Source: an uncultured SAR86 cluster bacterium (GTDB lineage: Bacteria > Pseudomonadota > Gammaproteobacteria > Magnimaribacterales > D2472). From it: 64,000 nt of DNA. The translations under genes were made by a program, and so were the position numbers. Where the stretch lies: the NCBI GenBank assembly GCA_902558395.1, contig CACEDS010000001.1, positions 1 to 64,000 of the forward strand. The letters are read 5' to 3'. How positions within the stretch are numbered: position 1 is the stretch's first letter; every line of letters starts with the position of its first letter. Shown here piece by piece: positions 27,342 through 35,346 of the stretch. Under the pieces are notes generated by a model. It was given only the letters and a program-made list of their open reading frames with translations, was not told the DNA's origin and made no database searches.

Positions 27342-28325
27342 ATGCAAGACACTCAAACCGCTTTAAGAAACGTCTCTTTAAAACCATCTAACGCAGAAAG
27401 AATAGCCCTACTTGTTGGAGAGCTTAATGGTAATTTAAAGCTTATAGAAAAAAGTTTTTCAGTAAAAATTTTTCATAAGGGCGATGAGGTAAAAATAACT
27501 GGTAACGAAAAAGATATTAAACACGCTTCCGATGCAATATTAGATTTATATAATCTAACTAAGAAAAATATTGAAATTAGTAAAGAAGCTGTCCACCTAA
27601 CAATTCAATCACATCTAAATTTGAGCCTATCAAAAAAACCTGAGGTTATTGATACAGATATTCAAATACGAACACCAAAAAAGATCGTCAGGCCAAGAGG
27701 AGGCAACCAGCAGAGCTATATAAAAAATATAAATAAATACGAGATAAATTTTGGTATTGGCGATGCTGGAACTGGTAAAACTTATATAGCTGTAGCAGCA
27801 GCTGTAGAGGCTCTTCTTAGTGATAAAGTTCAGCGCATAGTATTAATTAGACCGGCTGTAGAGGCTGGTGAGAAACTTGGTTTTTTACCTGGTGATCTCT
27901 CACAAAAAGTTGACCCTTACCTAAGGCCTCTATATGACGGGTTGTATGAGATGTTAGGCATTGAAAAAACAACAAAGTTAATTGAAAAAGAAGTAATAGA
28001 AGTTGCTCCTCTTGCTTATCTTAGAGGACGAACACTTAATAATTCTTTTATCATCATGGATGAAAGTCAAAATACAACTGTTGAGCAAATGAAGATGGTC
28101 CTAACAAGAATAGGCTTTGGTTCACAAGCAGTTATTAATGGTGACTTGACTCAAATTGATTTACCTAAACACATTACTTCAGGCCTTGATCATGTTATTC
28201 ATGTTTTGAAGGAAACAGATGGTATTGGTATTACTCGATTTTCTTCAAATGATGTGGTGAGACACCCTCTTGTCAGAAAAATAATTGATGCATATAAAAA
28301 ATTTGAATTAAATATAAATAAGTGA
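27342..28325 (+). CDS. ybeZ: PhoH-like ATPase YbeZ
   Basis: A 327-residue PhoH-family P-loop ATPase. The Walker A is GDAGTGKTY, and Walker B is FIIMDESQNTT. An N-terminal KH-like domain of about 110 residues precedes the ATPase. YbeZ works with YbeY in RNA processing and ribosome maturation; the precise role is unresolved. It overlaps ybeY by four bases and lies seven bases after miaB. Confidence 0.93.
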   Translation: MQDTQTALRNVSLKPSNAERIALLVGELNGNLKLIEKSFSVKIFHKGDEVKITGNEKDIKHASDAILDLYNLTKKNIEISKEAVHLTIQSHLNLSLSKKPEVIDTDIQIRTPKKIVRPRGGNQQSYIKNINKYEINFGIGDAGTGKTYIAVAAAVEALLSDKVQRIVLIRPAVEAGEKLGFLPGDLSQKVDPYLRPLYDGLYEMLGIEKTTKLIEKEVIEVAPLAYLRGRTLNNSFIIMDESQNTTVEQMKMVLTRIGFGSQAVINGDLTQIDLPKHITSGLDHVIHVLKETDGIGITRFSSNDVVRHPLVRKIIDAYKKFELNINK

Positions 28326-28768
28326 GCTTAATAATTTCTCTAGATGAGGGCATTGATATTGAAAAGCCCCTCAATAATAAATTAAATAAGATTGTGTCTT
28401 CAATTCTTGAACAAGAGAAAATGTCTGATTGCGTTATAAATCTTCGCTTATTGAATGACAAGGAAATGAAAAAATTAAATATGCAATTTCGTCAAAAAGA
28501 TAAAACCACAAATGTATTATCTTTTCCAAATGATGATATTTCAGTAAAACAAACAAAAAATATTGGCGACATTGCAATTAGTGTTGAATATGTGAAAGCG
28601 GAAGCTAAAAAAGAAGGAAAAACTTTTGATGATCATATTATTCACATGTTGGCCCATGGTGTATATCATATACTTGGATATGATCATGAAAATAATGAAA
28701 ATGCTGTGATCATGGAAAACAAAGAAATACAAACTTTAAAAAAAATAAATATTAGTAATCCATATTAA
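28322..28768 (+). CDS. ybeY: Endoribonuclease YbeY
   Basis: A 148-residue zinc-dependent endoribonuclease involved in 16S rRNA 3'-end maturation and ribosome quality control. The HGVYHILGYDH sequence supplies the three zinc histidines in the family spacing HxxxHxxxxxH. The NVLSFP segment before it is also typical. Its start (GTG at 28322) overlaps ybeZ, and ybeX begins directly after its stop. Confidence 0.95.
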   Translation: MSLIISLDEGIDIEKPLNNKLNKIVSSILEQEKMSDCVINLRLLNDKEMKKLNMQFRQKDKTTNVLSFPNDDISVKQTKNIGDIAISVEYVKAEAKKEGKTFDDHIIHMLAHGVYHILGYDHENNENAVIMENKEIQTLKKINISNPY

Positions 28769-29623
28769 ATGAATCAAAATTTAGATAGCGACGACAGTCA
28801 CCCTCCTTCGGGAATCTTATCAAAAATAAAAAAATTTTTTAGAAATCCATTTTTTATTAAGACTCAATCTGTTTCTGAGGTCACAGACTTCCTTAAAGAT
28901 GCTGTTGACCTTAATATCATTGATAAAGAAGCAGAATCCATTGCCAACAAAGCGATAAGACTTGGCAATACAACAGTCAAAGAAATAATGGTTCCTAAGG
29001 TCGATATGGTGACATTTGGAATTGATGAAGAAATTAACGCCATTATAGAAAAGATCATTGCATCTGGTCATTCTAGATATCCAGTATTAGGGCAGGAAAG
29101 GGATGAGGTAAAAGGTATTTTGCTTGCAAAAGACATGTTGCCTAAAATTTATGGCGGAATTGCAGAATTTAGCCTGTCTGCAATGCTGCGTGAGGCAAAT
29201 GTAGTCCCTGAAACCAAAAAAGCTGATTCATTGCTTGAAGAGTTCAAGAAAGATAGATCACATCTTGCTGTTGTCATCGATGAATATGGAACTATATCAG
29301 GGCTAGTTACCATCGAGGACATCCTTGAGGAGTTAGTGGGTGAAATTGAAGACGAGCATGATATTGATGAAGAAGAAATAATTAAAATATCACAAAATAT
29401 CTATACAGCAGATGCTAAGGTTGAAATTGAAGACTTCACAGAGTTTTTTAGTCTAAATATAGATCCTCTAGAGATCGATGCAGAAACATTGGGTGGATTT
29501 ATTATTAGCGAATTAGGGGTGCTCCCTAAAAAAGGTGACGTTGTAAAAATTGAAAATCTATCCATCAAAGTTACCCATGCTGATGACAGAAAAATAGATA
29601 AAGTTCAGATAACAAAATCTTAA
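28769..29623 (+). CDS. ybeX: CorC/HlyC-family CBS-domain protein YbeX
   Basis: A 284-residue cytoplasmic protein with two CBS domains (IMVPKVDMVTF and GHSRYPV in the first; FKKDRSHLAVVIDEYGT in the second) and a C-terminal CorC/HlyC domain (GGFIISELGVLPKKGDV). YbeX has been tied to magnesium or cobalt efflux and to ribosome metabolism. The C-terminal stop and the lnt ATG share one base (TAATG). Confidence 0.93.
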   Translation: MNQNLDSDDSHPPSGILSKIKKFFRNPFFIKTQSVSEVTDFLKDAVDLNIIDKEAESIANKAIRLGNTTVKEIMVPKVDMVTFGIDEEINAIIEKIIASGHSRYPVLGQERDEVKGILLAKDMLPKIYGGIAEFSLSAMLREANVVPETKKADSLLEEFKKDRSHLAVVIDEYGTISGLVTIEDILEELVGEIEDEHDIDEEEIIKISQNIYTADAKVEIEDFTEFFSLNIDPLEIDAETLGGFIISELGVLPKKGDVVKIENLSIKVTHADDRKIDKVQITKS

Positions 29624-31089
29624 TGGCCCTCAAGCAATATTTCGCTGCATTCGTGTTTGGGCTTATTGGAATTTTTGCCTTTGCACCCTTCTCCATCAAG
29701 CCACTGATATTAGTATCATATGCATACTTAATAAGATCTATATTATTTGAAAATAACCATACATTTAAGAAATTAATATCTTGGGCAATTGGTCATTGGG
29801 GTTTTGGAATGTCGTGGTTAATAGTAAGTGTTTACTATTATGGAGAAACAAGTATATTAATATCTCTAATTATTTTTATTCTATTAACTTTATTCCTTAC
29901 ACTATGCTTTGGATTACCTTTAATAGCATTAAAATACAGATTATTTAGCGGTAAGGCGAAGCCTAAACATTTAAAAATTTTTTCTATTTCAAGTCTTCTA
30001 GTTTTACTTGAATTATCAAGATATTATTTATTAAATGGGGTTCCGTGGTTAATTCCAGGAACTGTTTTTCTTGATACGCCACTTCATGCAATTTATTCTC
30101 TTGTTGGAGTTACAGGAGGCTCTTTCATTGTTTATCTCATAGCTACTTCAATAGCAATTTTTTGGGAGCATAGATATAAAATATTTTTTGGATCTTTATT
30201 ATTATTTATTCCAATAATTGAAAAAAACGAAAGTACTGAATTCGATCTTAAAGTTTCAATAATCCAACCCTCCTCCGACCCATTTCAAAAATATAATCTT
30301 GGTTATAAATCAAATATTGAAAATAATATTCTTGATCTGATAAAAGACACCTCAGCAGAATCTCAAATGATTGTGCTTCCTGAAGCAGAGCTTCCATATT
30401 CTTTAAATTCAAATAATTTTAGTCAGTTTATTAATAAAATTAATAAAAAAGATAAAGAAATTATTATGGGTGTTTGGAATATTTACGATAAAACCCTCTT
30501 TAACTCATTAATCAATGTTAATACTAACGAAATCTACAATAAAAGACATCTAGTGCCATTTGGTGAATATATACCCTTCACAAGCTCATTAAGAGGCCTA
30601 ATAGATTTTTTTGATATGCCCATGTCAAATGTATCTCATGGCAGTAATTATCAGAATAATATTCGAATTAGCAGTATAGAAGGGGTAAGCTTCTCACCAC
30701 TAATTTGTTTTGATGTAGCTTTTGGAAATACTGTAAGAAAAAGCAACATTAGTTCTAATTTCATGATTAATGTTAGCAATGACACTTGGTTTGGGAAATC
30801 AATGGGCCCATATCAGCATCTAGCAATTACACGAATTAGAGCTATTGAAAATAATAAATGGATTGTAAGAGCTACAAATGATGGAATTTCAGCAATAATA
30901 ACTAATAATGGAACAATTGTTGATAAAATTGATAAAAATATCTCTGGTGTAATTAATTCTGGTATTAATTTTACTTATAAAAGAAGCCTATATAATATTT
31001 TTGGACACTATATTCCATTTATTTTGGCTTTAATAATGGTTTTAACATCGTTTATAATTGATTTATGCTCAAAAAGAAAAATATATTAA
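29623..31089 (+). CDS. lnt: Apolipoprotein N-acyltransferase
   Basis: A 488-residue inner-membrane enzyme that adds the third acyl chain to lipoproteins. Several N-terminal membrane helices precede a nitrilase-like periplasmic domain. The catalytic triad appears as the glutamate in LPEAELPY, the lysine in KRHLVPFGEY and the cysteine in LICFDVAF. A final helix closes the protein. Substrates in this window would include LptM and the lipoprotein at 52924-53295. The 3' end overlaps the L,D-transpeptidase gene by 25 bp. Confidence 0.94.
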   Translation: MALKQYFAAFVFGLIGIFAFAPFSIKPLILVSYAYLIRSILFENNHTFKKLISWAIGHWGFGMSWLIVSVYYYGETSILISLIIFILLTLFLTLCFGLPLIALKYRLFSGKAKPKHLKIFSISSLLVLLELSRYYLLNGVPWLIPGTVFLDTPLHAIYSLVGVTGGSFIVYLIATSIAIFWEHRYKIFFGSLLLFIPIIEKNESTEFDLKVSIIQPSSDPFQKYNLGYKSNIENNILDLIKDTSAESQMIVLPEAELPYSLNSNNFSQFINKINKKDKEIIMGVWNIYDKTLFNSLINVNTNEIYNKRHLVPFGEYIPFTSSLRGLIDFFDMPMSNVSHGSNYQNNIRISSIEGVSFSPLICFDVAFGNTVRKSNISSNFMINVSNDTWFGKSMGPYQHLAITRIRAIENNKWIVRATNDGISAIITNNGTIVDKIDKNISGVINSGINFTYKRSLYNIFGHYIPFILALIMVLTSFIIDLCSKRKIY

Positions 31090-31604
31090 CATTATTGCTG
31101 TTCTCAGTAATTACACATGCTGAAAGTGCCCATATTGAAGTTGATATATCTGAACAAAGACTATATTTGATAGAAAACAGCCTAATCAAAGCTTCTTATC
31201 CAATCTCCACATCTAAATATGGAGAGGGCAGCATTGAAAATTCCTTCAAAACACCGCTTGGGAAACATTCTATTAAAGAGATGATTGGTGAAGAAGCAGA
31301 GATAAATACTATATTTACTTCAAGAATAAATACTAAGAGATCTGCAACTATAATTGATCAGTTTGAAGATACCGATAATGACTATGTTACATCCAGAATA
31401 ATGTGGCTAGATGGCGAAGAGGATGGTTTCAACAAAGGTGGAAATGTAGACTCCTTTCGAAGATACATATACATTCACGGAACCCATGAAGAGGGCCTTA
31501 TAGGCACAAAAGCATCACATGGCTGCATTAGAATGTTCAATTATGATGTAATTGAGTTATTTAATTTAGTAAATATTGGGACAAAAGTTCTAATTAGAGC
31601 CTAA
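31065..31604 (+). CDS. Exported L,D-transpeptidase (YkuD domain)
   Basis: A 179-residue protein with a signal peptide of about 20 residues and a YkuD catalytic domain. The active site is formed by IHGTHE and SHGCIRM, with the cysteine as nucleophile. Such enzymes cross-link peptidoglycan or attach lipoproteins to it. The protein has no LysM or other binding domain and is small for the family. It overlaps the lnt 3' end, so it is probably transcribed with the ybe-lnt cluster. Confidence 0.88.
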   Translation: MLKKKNILTLLLFSVITHAESAHIEVDISEQRLYLIENSLIKASYPISTSKYGEGSIENSFKTPLGKHSIKEMIGEEAEINTIFTSRINTKRSATIIDQFEDTDNDYVTSRIMWLDGEEDGFNKGGNVDSFRRYIYIHGTHEEGLIGTKASHGCIRMFNYDVIELFNLVNIGTKVLIRA

Positions 31605-31626
31605 TACCACAAATTATAAATGCCTA

Positions 31627-33807
31627 CTAGAAGTTACCTGCAACTGAGGACATAGCAAAATTAAGTTTTTCCTTTCTATCGTCCCCTGAAGGCGCGACAT
31701 TTAGCTTTTCTCCACTTTGTGCAAGTTTTATAAGTAATTCACTAGGTTTGTATGCGTCATTTCCAGTAATTTCATGATATTTCTTTAATTTATCAACGAC
31801 AACGTCTAAACCCATAGCATTTGCATGATGCATTGGTCCACCTCTCCATATTGGAAAACCATACCCATTAATATAAACAACATCTATATCCGCTGCTCTT
31901 TGGGCTACACCTTCTGATAATATATCAGCTCCCTCATTAATAAGAGCTAAGATACATCTGTCAGTTATTTCTTCGTCTGAGATCTCTCTTCTTGTAAAAC
32001 CATTCTCTGCAGAAATCTTTTCATAGACTTCTTCGTTTTCTGGTGCAGGGTTAGGAGCTCTTGAACCTTCACTATAATTGTAATAACCTTTGCCATTTTT
32101 TTGACCGAACCTATCGTTATCACATAAATAATCCCCAATCTTTGCGTGAAGTGGCGATTCAACACCGCTAAGCTTTCTTGCCCTCCAGCCAAGATCAAGA
32201 CCGACTAAATCCATCATTCTAAATGGACCCATATTTAATCCAAATGATTCTATTGCTTGATCAATTTGATGGGGAAGGGCGCCCTCAAGAAGAAGCATAT
32301 TAGCCTGTGCTGTATAGTTAAAAAGCATCCTATTACCAATAAAGCCCGGTGCATTAAGAGATACAACAGCAGCTTTTTTTATCTTCTTGCTAACTGTCAT
32401 TACACTAGCTAATGTTTCGTGGGATGTCTGTTCTCCACGAACTACTTCTAACAATCTCATGATATTAGCTGGACTAAAGAAGTGAGTACCCACTACCTTA
32501 TCAGGTCTTTTAGTTACTGATGCTATTGCATCCACATCTAATCCAGAAGTGTTACTTGCAAGTATTGCATTTTCATTGGTATGCTCATCAAGATTTTTAA
32601 AAATTTCTAATTTTAAATCTAGATTTTCATATACAGCCTCGATTGCAATATCAACATCATGTAGATCTTTATATTCGAGACTTGATGATATTAGCCCAAA
32701 TACCATATCTTTTTGCTCGGGCGTCATTCGGCCCCTGCCAACCATAAAGTCATAATTTTTTTCTATTACAGAAAGACCTCTTTTTAAATTTTCTTCGTCT
32801 TGATCAATTATATGAACCGGTATGCCTGCATTAGCAAAACACATAGCAATACCTCCCCCCATAGTTCCTGATCCAATGATTCCAGCTTTTTTAATTTCCA
32901 TTGAAGGAGTGTCGGCAGGAACATCTGAGATTTTTGATGCAGCTCGCTCTCCAAAGAATATATGAATCATTGCTTCTCTTTGCGGATGCATTAGGCACTC
33001 AACAAACAACTCTCCTTCTTTTTTTAGGCCTTCATCAAAATCATCAAGATTAATAGCAGCCTCTACACATTTAATGATTTGACCTGGAGCAAACTGGCCT
33101 TTTCTTGCCTTAGCTGCCAAAGCTTGAGCTTCAACTAATACATTTTCTGATCCTCTTGCTTCGATCATTTTTTCATTAAGATCACGAACTTTAGGGTGAT
33201 TAGAGCCTTCTTTTGCCTTTTCTTTAGCAAATTGAATAGAATCTTCTACAACATTATCAGATAACGAGTCCACAATTCCCATATCTAAAGCTTTTTTGGC
33301 AGGTATATGCGCTCCTGTAAGCATCATTTTAAGCGCTTCTGAAGGACCAGCTAGCCTAGGAAGTCTTTGTGTTCCACCTCCACCAGGTAAAAGGCCTAAA
33401 TTTACCTCAGGTAGACCAACAAATGCTTGTTTAGAGGCTATTCTATAGTTACAACATAGCGCAGTTTCAAGTCCGCCACCAAGAGTTATACCATTAATAG
33501 CTGCTACCAAGGGTTTAGAACAATACTCCATGCTTCTAAATACGTCGTTTAAGCTATGCCCGCTCATATTTCCACCAAATTCTGAAATATCTGCTCCAGC
33601 TATAAATGCTCTTCCTTTACCTGTAACAACTACACCAACAACATCTTTATCAGCCTCTGCTTTAGCAATGCCTTCAAAAAGACCATTCCTAACACCCTCG
33701 CTTAGCGGATTCACTGGTGGGTTATCTACAGTTAAAAGCGCAACGCTATCAACAATTTCATAGTGGACTGTTCCTTTCAATTTATACTCCGTAAATAATT
33801 TAGACAT
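31627..33807 (-). CDS. Bifunctional enoyl-CoA hydratase/3-hydroxyacyl-CoA dehydrogenase
   Basis: A 726-residue beta-oxidation enzyme. The first 290 or so residues are a crotonase domain with GRAFIAGADISEF and the oxyanion-hole segment GGGLETALCCNYR. Next is the NAD-binding domain (GSGTMGGGIAMCFANAG) and two C-terminal 3-hydroxyacyl-CoA dehydrogenase domains with GTHFFSPA and GFIGNR. The organisation matches FadJ and peroxisomal bifunctional enzymes; it is not clearly FadB. No thiolase gene is adjacent, so its partner is elsewhere. It is transcribed alone, away from the small-RNA region. Confidence 0.9.
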   Translation of the reverse strand: MSKLFTEYKLKGTVHYEIVDSVALLTVDNPPVNPLSEGVRNGLFEGIAKAEADKDVVGVVVTGKGRAFIAGADISEFGGNMSGHSLNDVFRSMEYCSKPLVAAINGITLGGGLETALCCNYRIASKQAFVGLPEVNLGLLPGGGGTQRLPRLAGPSEALKMMLTGAHIPAKKALDMGIVDSLSDNVVEDSIQFAKEKAKEGSNHPKVRDLNEKMIEARGSENVLVEAQALAAKARKGQFAPGQIIKCVEAAINLDDFDEGLKKEGELFVECLMHPQREAMIHIFFGERAASKISDVPADTPSMEIKKAGIIGSGTMGGGIAMCFANAGIPVHIIDQDEENLKRGLSVIEKNYDFMVGRGRMTPEQKDMVFGLISSSLEYKDLHDVDIAIEAVYENLDLKLEIFKNLDEHTNENAILASNTSGLDVDAIASVTKRPDKVVGTHFFSPANIMRLLEVVRGEQTSHETLASVMTVSKKIKKAAVVSLNAPGFIGNRMLFNYTAQANMLLLEGALPHQIDQAIESFGLNMGPFRMMDLVGLDLGWRARKLSGVESPLHAKIGDYLCDNDRFGQKNGKGYYNYSEGSRAPNPAPENEEVYEKISAENGFTRREISDEEITDRCILALINEGADILSEGVAQRAADIDVVYINGYGFPIWRGGPMHHANAMGLDVVVDKLKKYHEITGNDAYKPSELLIKLAQSGEKLNVAPSGDDRKEKLNFAMSSVAGNF

Positions 33808-33899
33808 GCATTATACATAAAAAATAAGCATATTTATCCTTATAAAATCGCACATTTAGAGATTATTTGTAATAAATTAAATTTATTTTATAAAAACTA

Positions 33900-33927
33900 T
33901 TGATAATATAATATAAGTATATATAAT
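33900..33927 (+). promoter_or_regulatory. Putative sigma-70 promoter of the small RNA
   Basis: TTGATA (33900-33905) and a perfect TATAAT (33922-33927) are 16 bp apart. The predicted start, about seven bases further, coincides with the first base of the hairpin at 33934. The surrounding AT-rich sequence lowers the weight of the match, but the alignment with the RNA structure raises it. Confidence 0.6.
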
Positions 33928-33933
33928 AATACT

Positions 33934-34008
33934 TGTCAGCACTCCTCTCCCCCTATTAGATTTGCTGACACTCTGGAATCATATGGAGGGCTCAGTCCCT
34001 CCATTTTT
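33934..34008 (+). ncRNA. Candidate small RNA with C-rich loop and intrinsic terminator
   Basis: A roughly 75-nt transcript is predicted. It begins with an 8-bp perfect stem (TGTCAGCA at 33934-33941 with TGCTGACA at 33963-33970) closing a 21-base loop that contains CTCCTCTCCCCC. A 12-13-base linker leads to a strong terminator: TGGAGGG (33984-33990), loop CTCAGT, CCCTCCA (33997-34003), then five T. The promoter sits exactly upstream. The loop is complementary to Shine-Dalgarno sequences such as AGGAG, and could also pair with the GGAG of its own terminator. I do not recognise a known family. The parts are seen directly; the role as a regulator is inference. Confidence 0.65.
33983..34008 (+). 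terminator. Rho-independent terminator of the small RNA
   Basis: The stem ATGGAGGG / CCCTCCAT with a six-base loop is followed by a T-run (33983-34008). It is the clearest intrinsic terminator I found in the window. It belongs to the plus strand; the opposite strand lacks a T-run. Confidence 0.82.
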
Positions 34009-34024
34009 AATTAAGAATTATAAA

Positions 34025-34111
34025 ATGAGTAAATATAAAGAATTATTTGAAACTGTAATTTTGGTTAGTGTTTTTGTCATCTCTGTTCTTGCAATAGGCC
34101 CAATAGCTTAA
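34025..34111 (+). CDS. Possible 28-residue single-helix membrane protein
   Basis: An ATG at 34025 opens 28 codons to a TAA at 34109-34111. The product has a charged start (MSKYKELFE) and then one hydrophobic stretch of about 18 residues ending in GPIA, which looks like a single membrane helix. It lies 16 bp after the small-RNA terminator and 27 bp before the glutathione peroxidase gene. No good ribosome-binding site is seen. Small hydrophobic ORFs can arise by chance in AT-rich DNA, so the call is tentative. Confidence 0.35.
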   Translation: MSKYKELFETVILVSVFVISVLAIGPIA

Positions 34112-34138
34112 TCGTCATTAAATATATATAATTTTTTA

Positions 34139-34666
34139 ATGAAAAAAATCTTGCTTGGCGTTTTTTGTTTATTTGTTATTCAAAATATTCATGCCTGTCC
34201 GAATCTTCTTAATTCTGATATGCGAATACTAGATTCAGCAGAAACACAAAATTTATGTGCATATGAAGGCAAAACATTACTGGTGGTTAACGTCGCCAGC
34301 AGGTGTGGCTATACGTATCAATACTCAGGTCTTCAAGATTTATATGAAAAATATAAAGATAATAACTTTGTAGTTTTGGGTGTTCCATCAAGAGATTTCT
34401 TTCAAGAATATTCAAAAGAAAGTGCTGTGGCTGAGTTCTGTTCCACTGAATATGGCGTCGAATTTCCTATGTTTGCAACTGTAAAAGTAAGAGGGAAGAA
34501 GGCACACCCTTTTTATAAAAAATTAAAAGAGGAGTCTGGTTTTGAGCCAACATGGAATTTTAATAAGTATTTAATTTCGAAAGAGGGAAGAGTTGTTTCA
34601 ACATTTAAATCTGGTGTGAAGCCAGATTCTCTAGAGTTAATTTCTGCAATCGAGGAAATACTTTAA
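34139..34666 (+). CDS. Exported glutathione peroxidase-like protein
   Basis: A 175-residue thioredoxin-fold peroxidase with a signal peptide of about 19 residues ending near IHAC. The active-site segment NVASRCGYTYQYSGL carries the peroxidatic cysteine, and WNFNKYL carries the conserved tryptophan. The usual glutamine-containing segment FPCNQF or FPSNDF reads VPSRDFF here. Bacterial members often use thioredoxin rather than glutathione. It should protect the periplasm from hydroperoxides. It converges on rpiA with only two bases between the stops. Confidence 0.87.
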   Translation: MKKILLGVFCLFVIQNIHACPNLLNSDMRILDSAETQNLCAYEGKTLLVVNVASRCGYTYQYSGLQDLYEKYKDNNFVVLGVPSRDFFQEYSKESAVAEFCSTEYGVEFPMFATVKVRGKKAHPFYKKLKEESGFEPTWNFNKYLISKEGRVVSTFKSGVKPDSLELISAIEEIL

Positions 34667-34668
34667 TA

Positions 34669-35307
34669 CTAGCTGGATACTAAAACTTTCTTGGGCTTGT
34701 TAAAAGCAAAGATTCCATTATCTACAACCCCAGGAATGTTATTTAGCAAAGCTTCTATCGCTTCTGGGTTTGAAATATCAAGATCTTTGACATCTAATAT
34801 TTCATTGCCTTGATCGGTAATAAAACCCGCCCTATATATCGGCGTTCCTCCCATAGAAACAATTTTTCTTGCAACTAAGCTTCTACTTTCTGGAAGAACC
34901 TCTACAGGCAATGGAAAAGCTCCAAGCTGTGATACCAGTTTTGTTTCATCAACAATACAAACAAATTCATTGGAAGCAGACGCAACAATTTTCTCTCTCG
35001 TATGAGCGCCACCACCTCCCTTTATTAGCTCGTAATTTGGAGAAACTTCATCAGCACCATCTATGTAATAGGCAATATTTATAACATCATTTAGATTAAA
35101 AACCTCAATACCTTTTTCATTTAATAAGTTCGAAGATGCTTCTGAGCTTGATACCGCACCAGCAAATAAATTTTTATATGCACCAAGTTCTTCTATAAAA
35201 AAATTTACAGTAGAGCCAGTTCCAATACCCAAAATCATTTCAGGGTGAAGTTTGTTTTTAATATAATCTATTGCTTGTTTAGCAACATTTATCTTTGAGC
35301 TACTCAT
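34669..35307 (-). CDS. rpiA: Ribose-5-phosphate isomerase A
   Basis: A 212-residue enzyme from the ATG at 35307, interconverting ribose 5-phosphate and ribulose 5-phosphate. A longer frame from 35334 adds a hydrophobic leader that the family does not have. The motifs GIGTGSTVNFF, YIDGADEV and KGGGGAHTREKI are complete, the last two holding catalytic residues. It complements tkt in the pentose phosphate pathway. It is divergent from ilvA across about 40 bp, which is the same rpiA/ilvA pairing found in Pseudomonas. Confidence 0.95.
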   Translation of the reverse strand: MSSSKINVAKQAIDYIKNKLHPEMILGIGTGSTVNFFIEELGAYKNLFAGAVSSSEASSNLLNEKGIEVFNLNDVINIAYYIDGADEVSPNYELIKGGGGAHTREKIVASASNEFVCIVDETKLVSQLGAFPLPVEVLPESRSLVARKIVSMGGTPIYRAGFITDQGNEILDVKDLDISNPEAIEALLNNIPGVVDNGIFAFNKPKKVLVSS

Positions 35308-35346
35308 ATCTGTATAATACAAGAAAAATAACAATAGATAATTATC

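Larger units (their letters stand above)
33808..34138. other. 331-bp region without a recognised gene
   Basis: This is the only stretch above 300 bp with no known protein gene. From left to right it holds the very AT-rich upstream region of the beta-oxidation gene (33808-33899), a promoter-like element (33900-33927), a candidate structured small RNA with a terminator (33934-34008), and a 28-codon ORF (34025-34111), followed by 27 bp before the glutathione peroxidase start. The parts are described separately. Confidence 0.85.
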
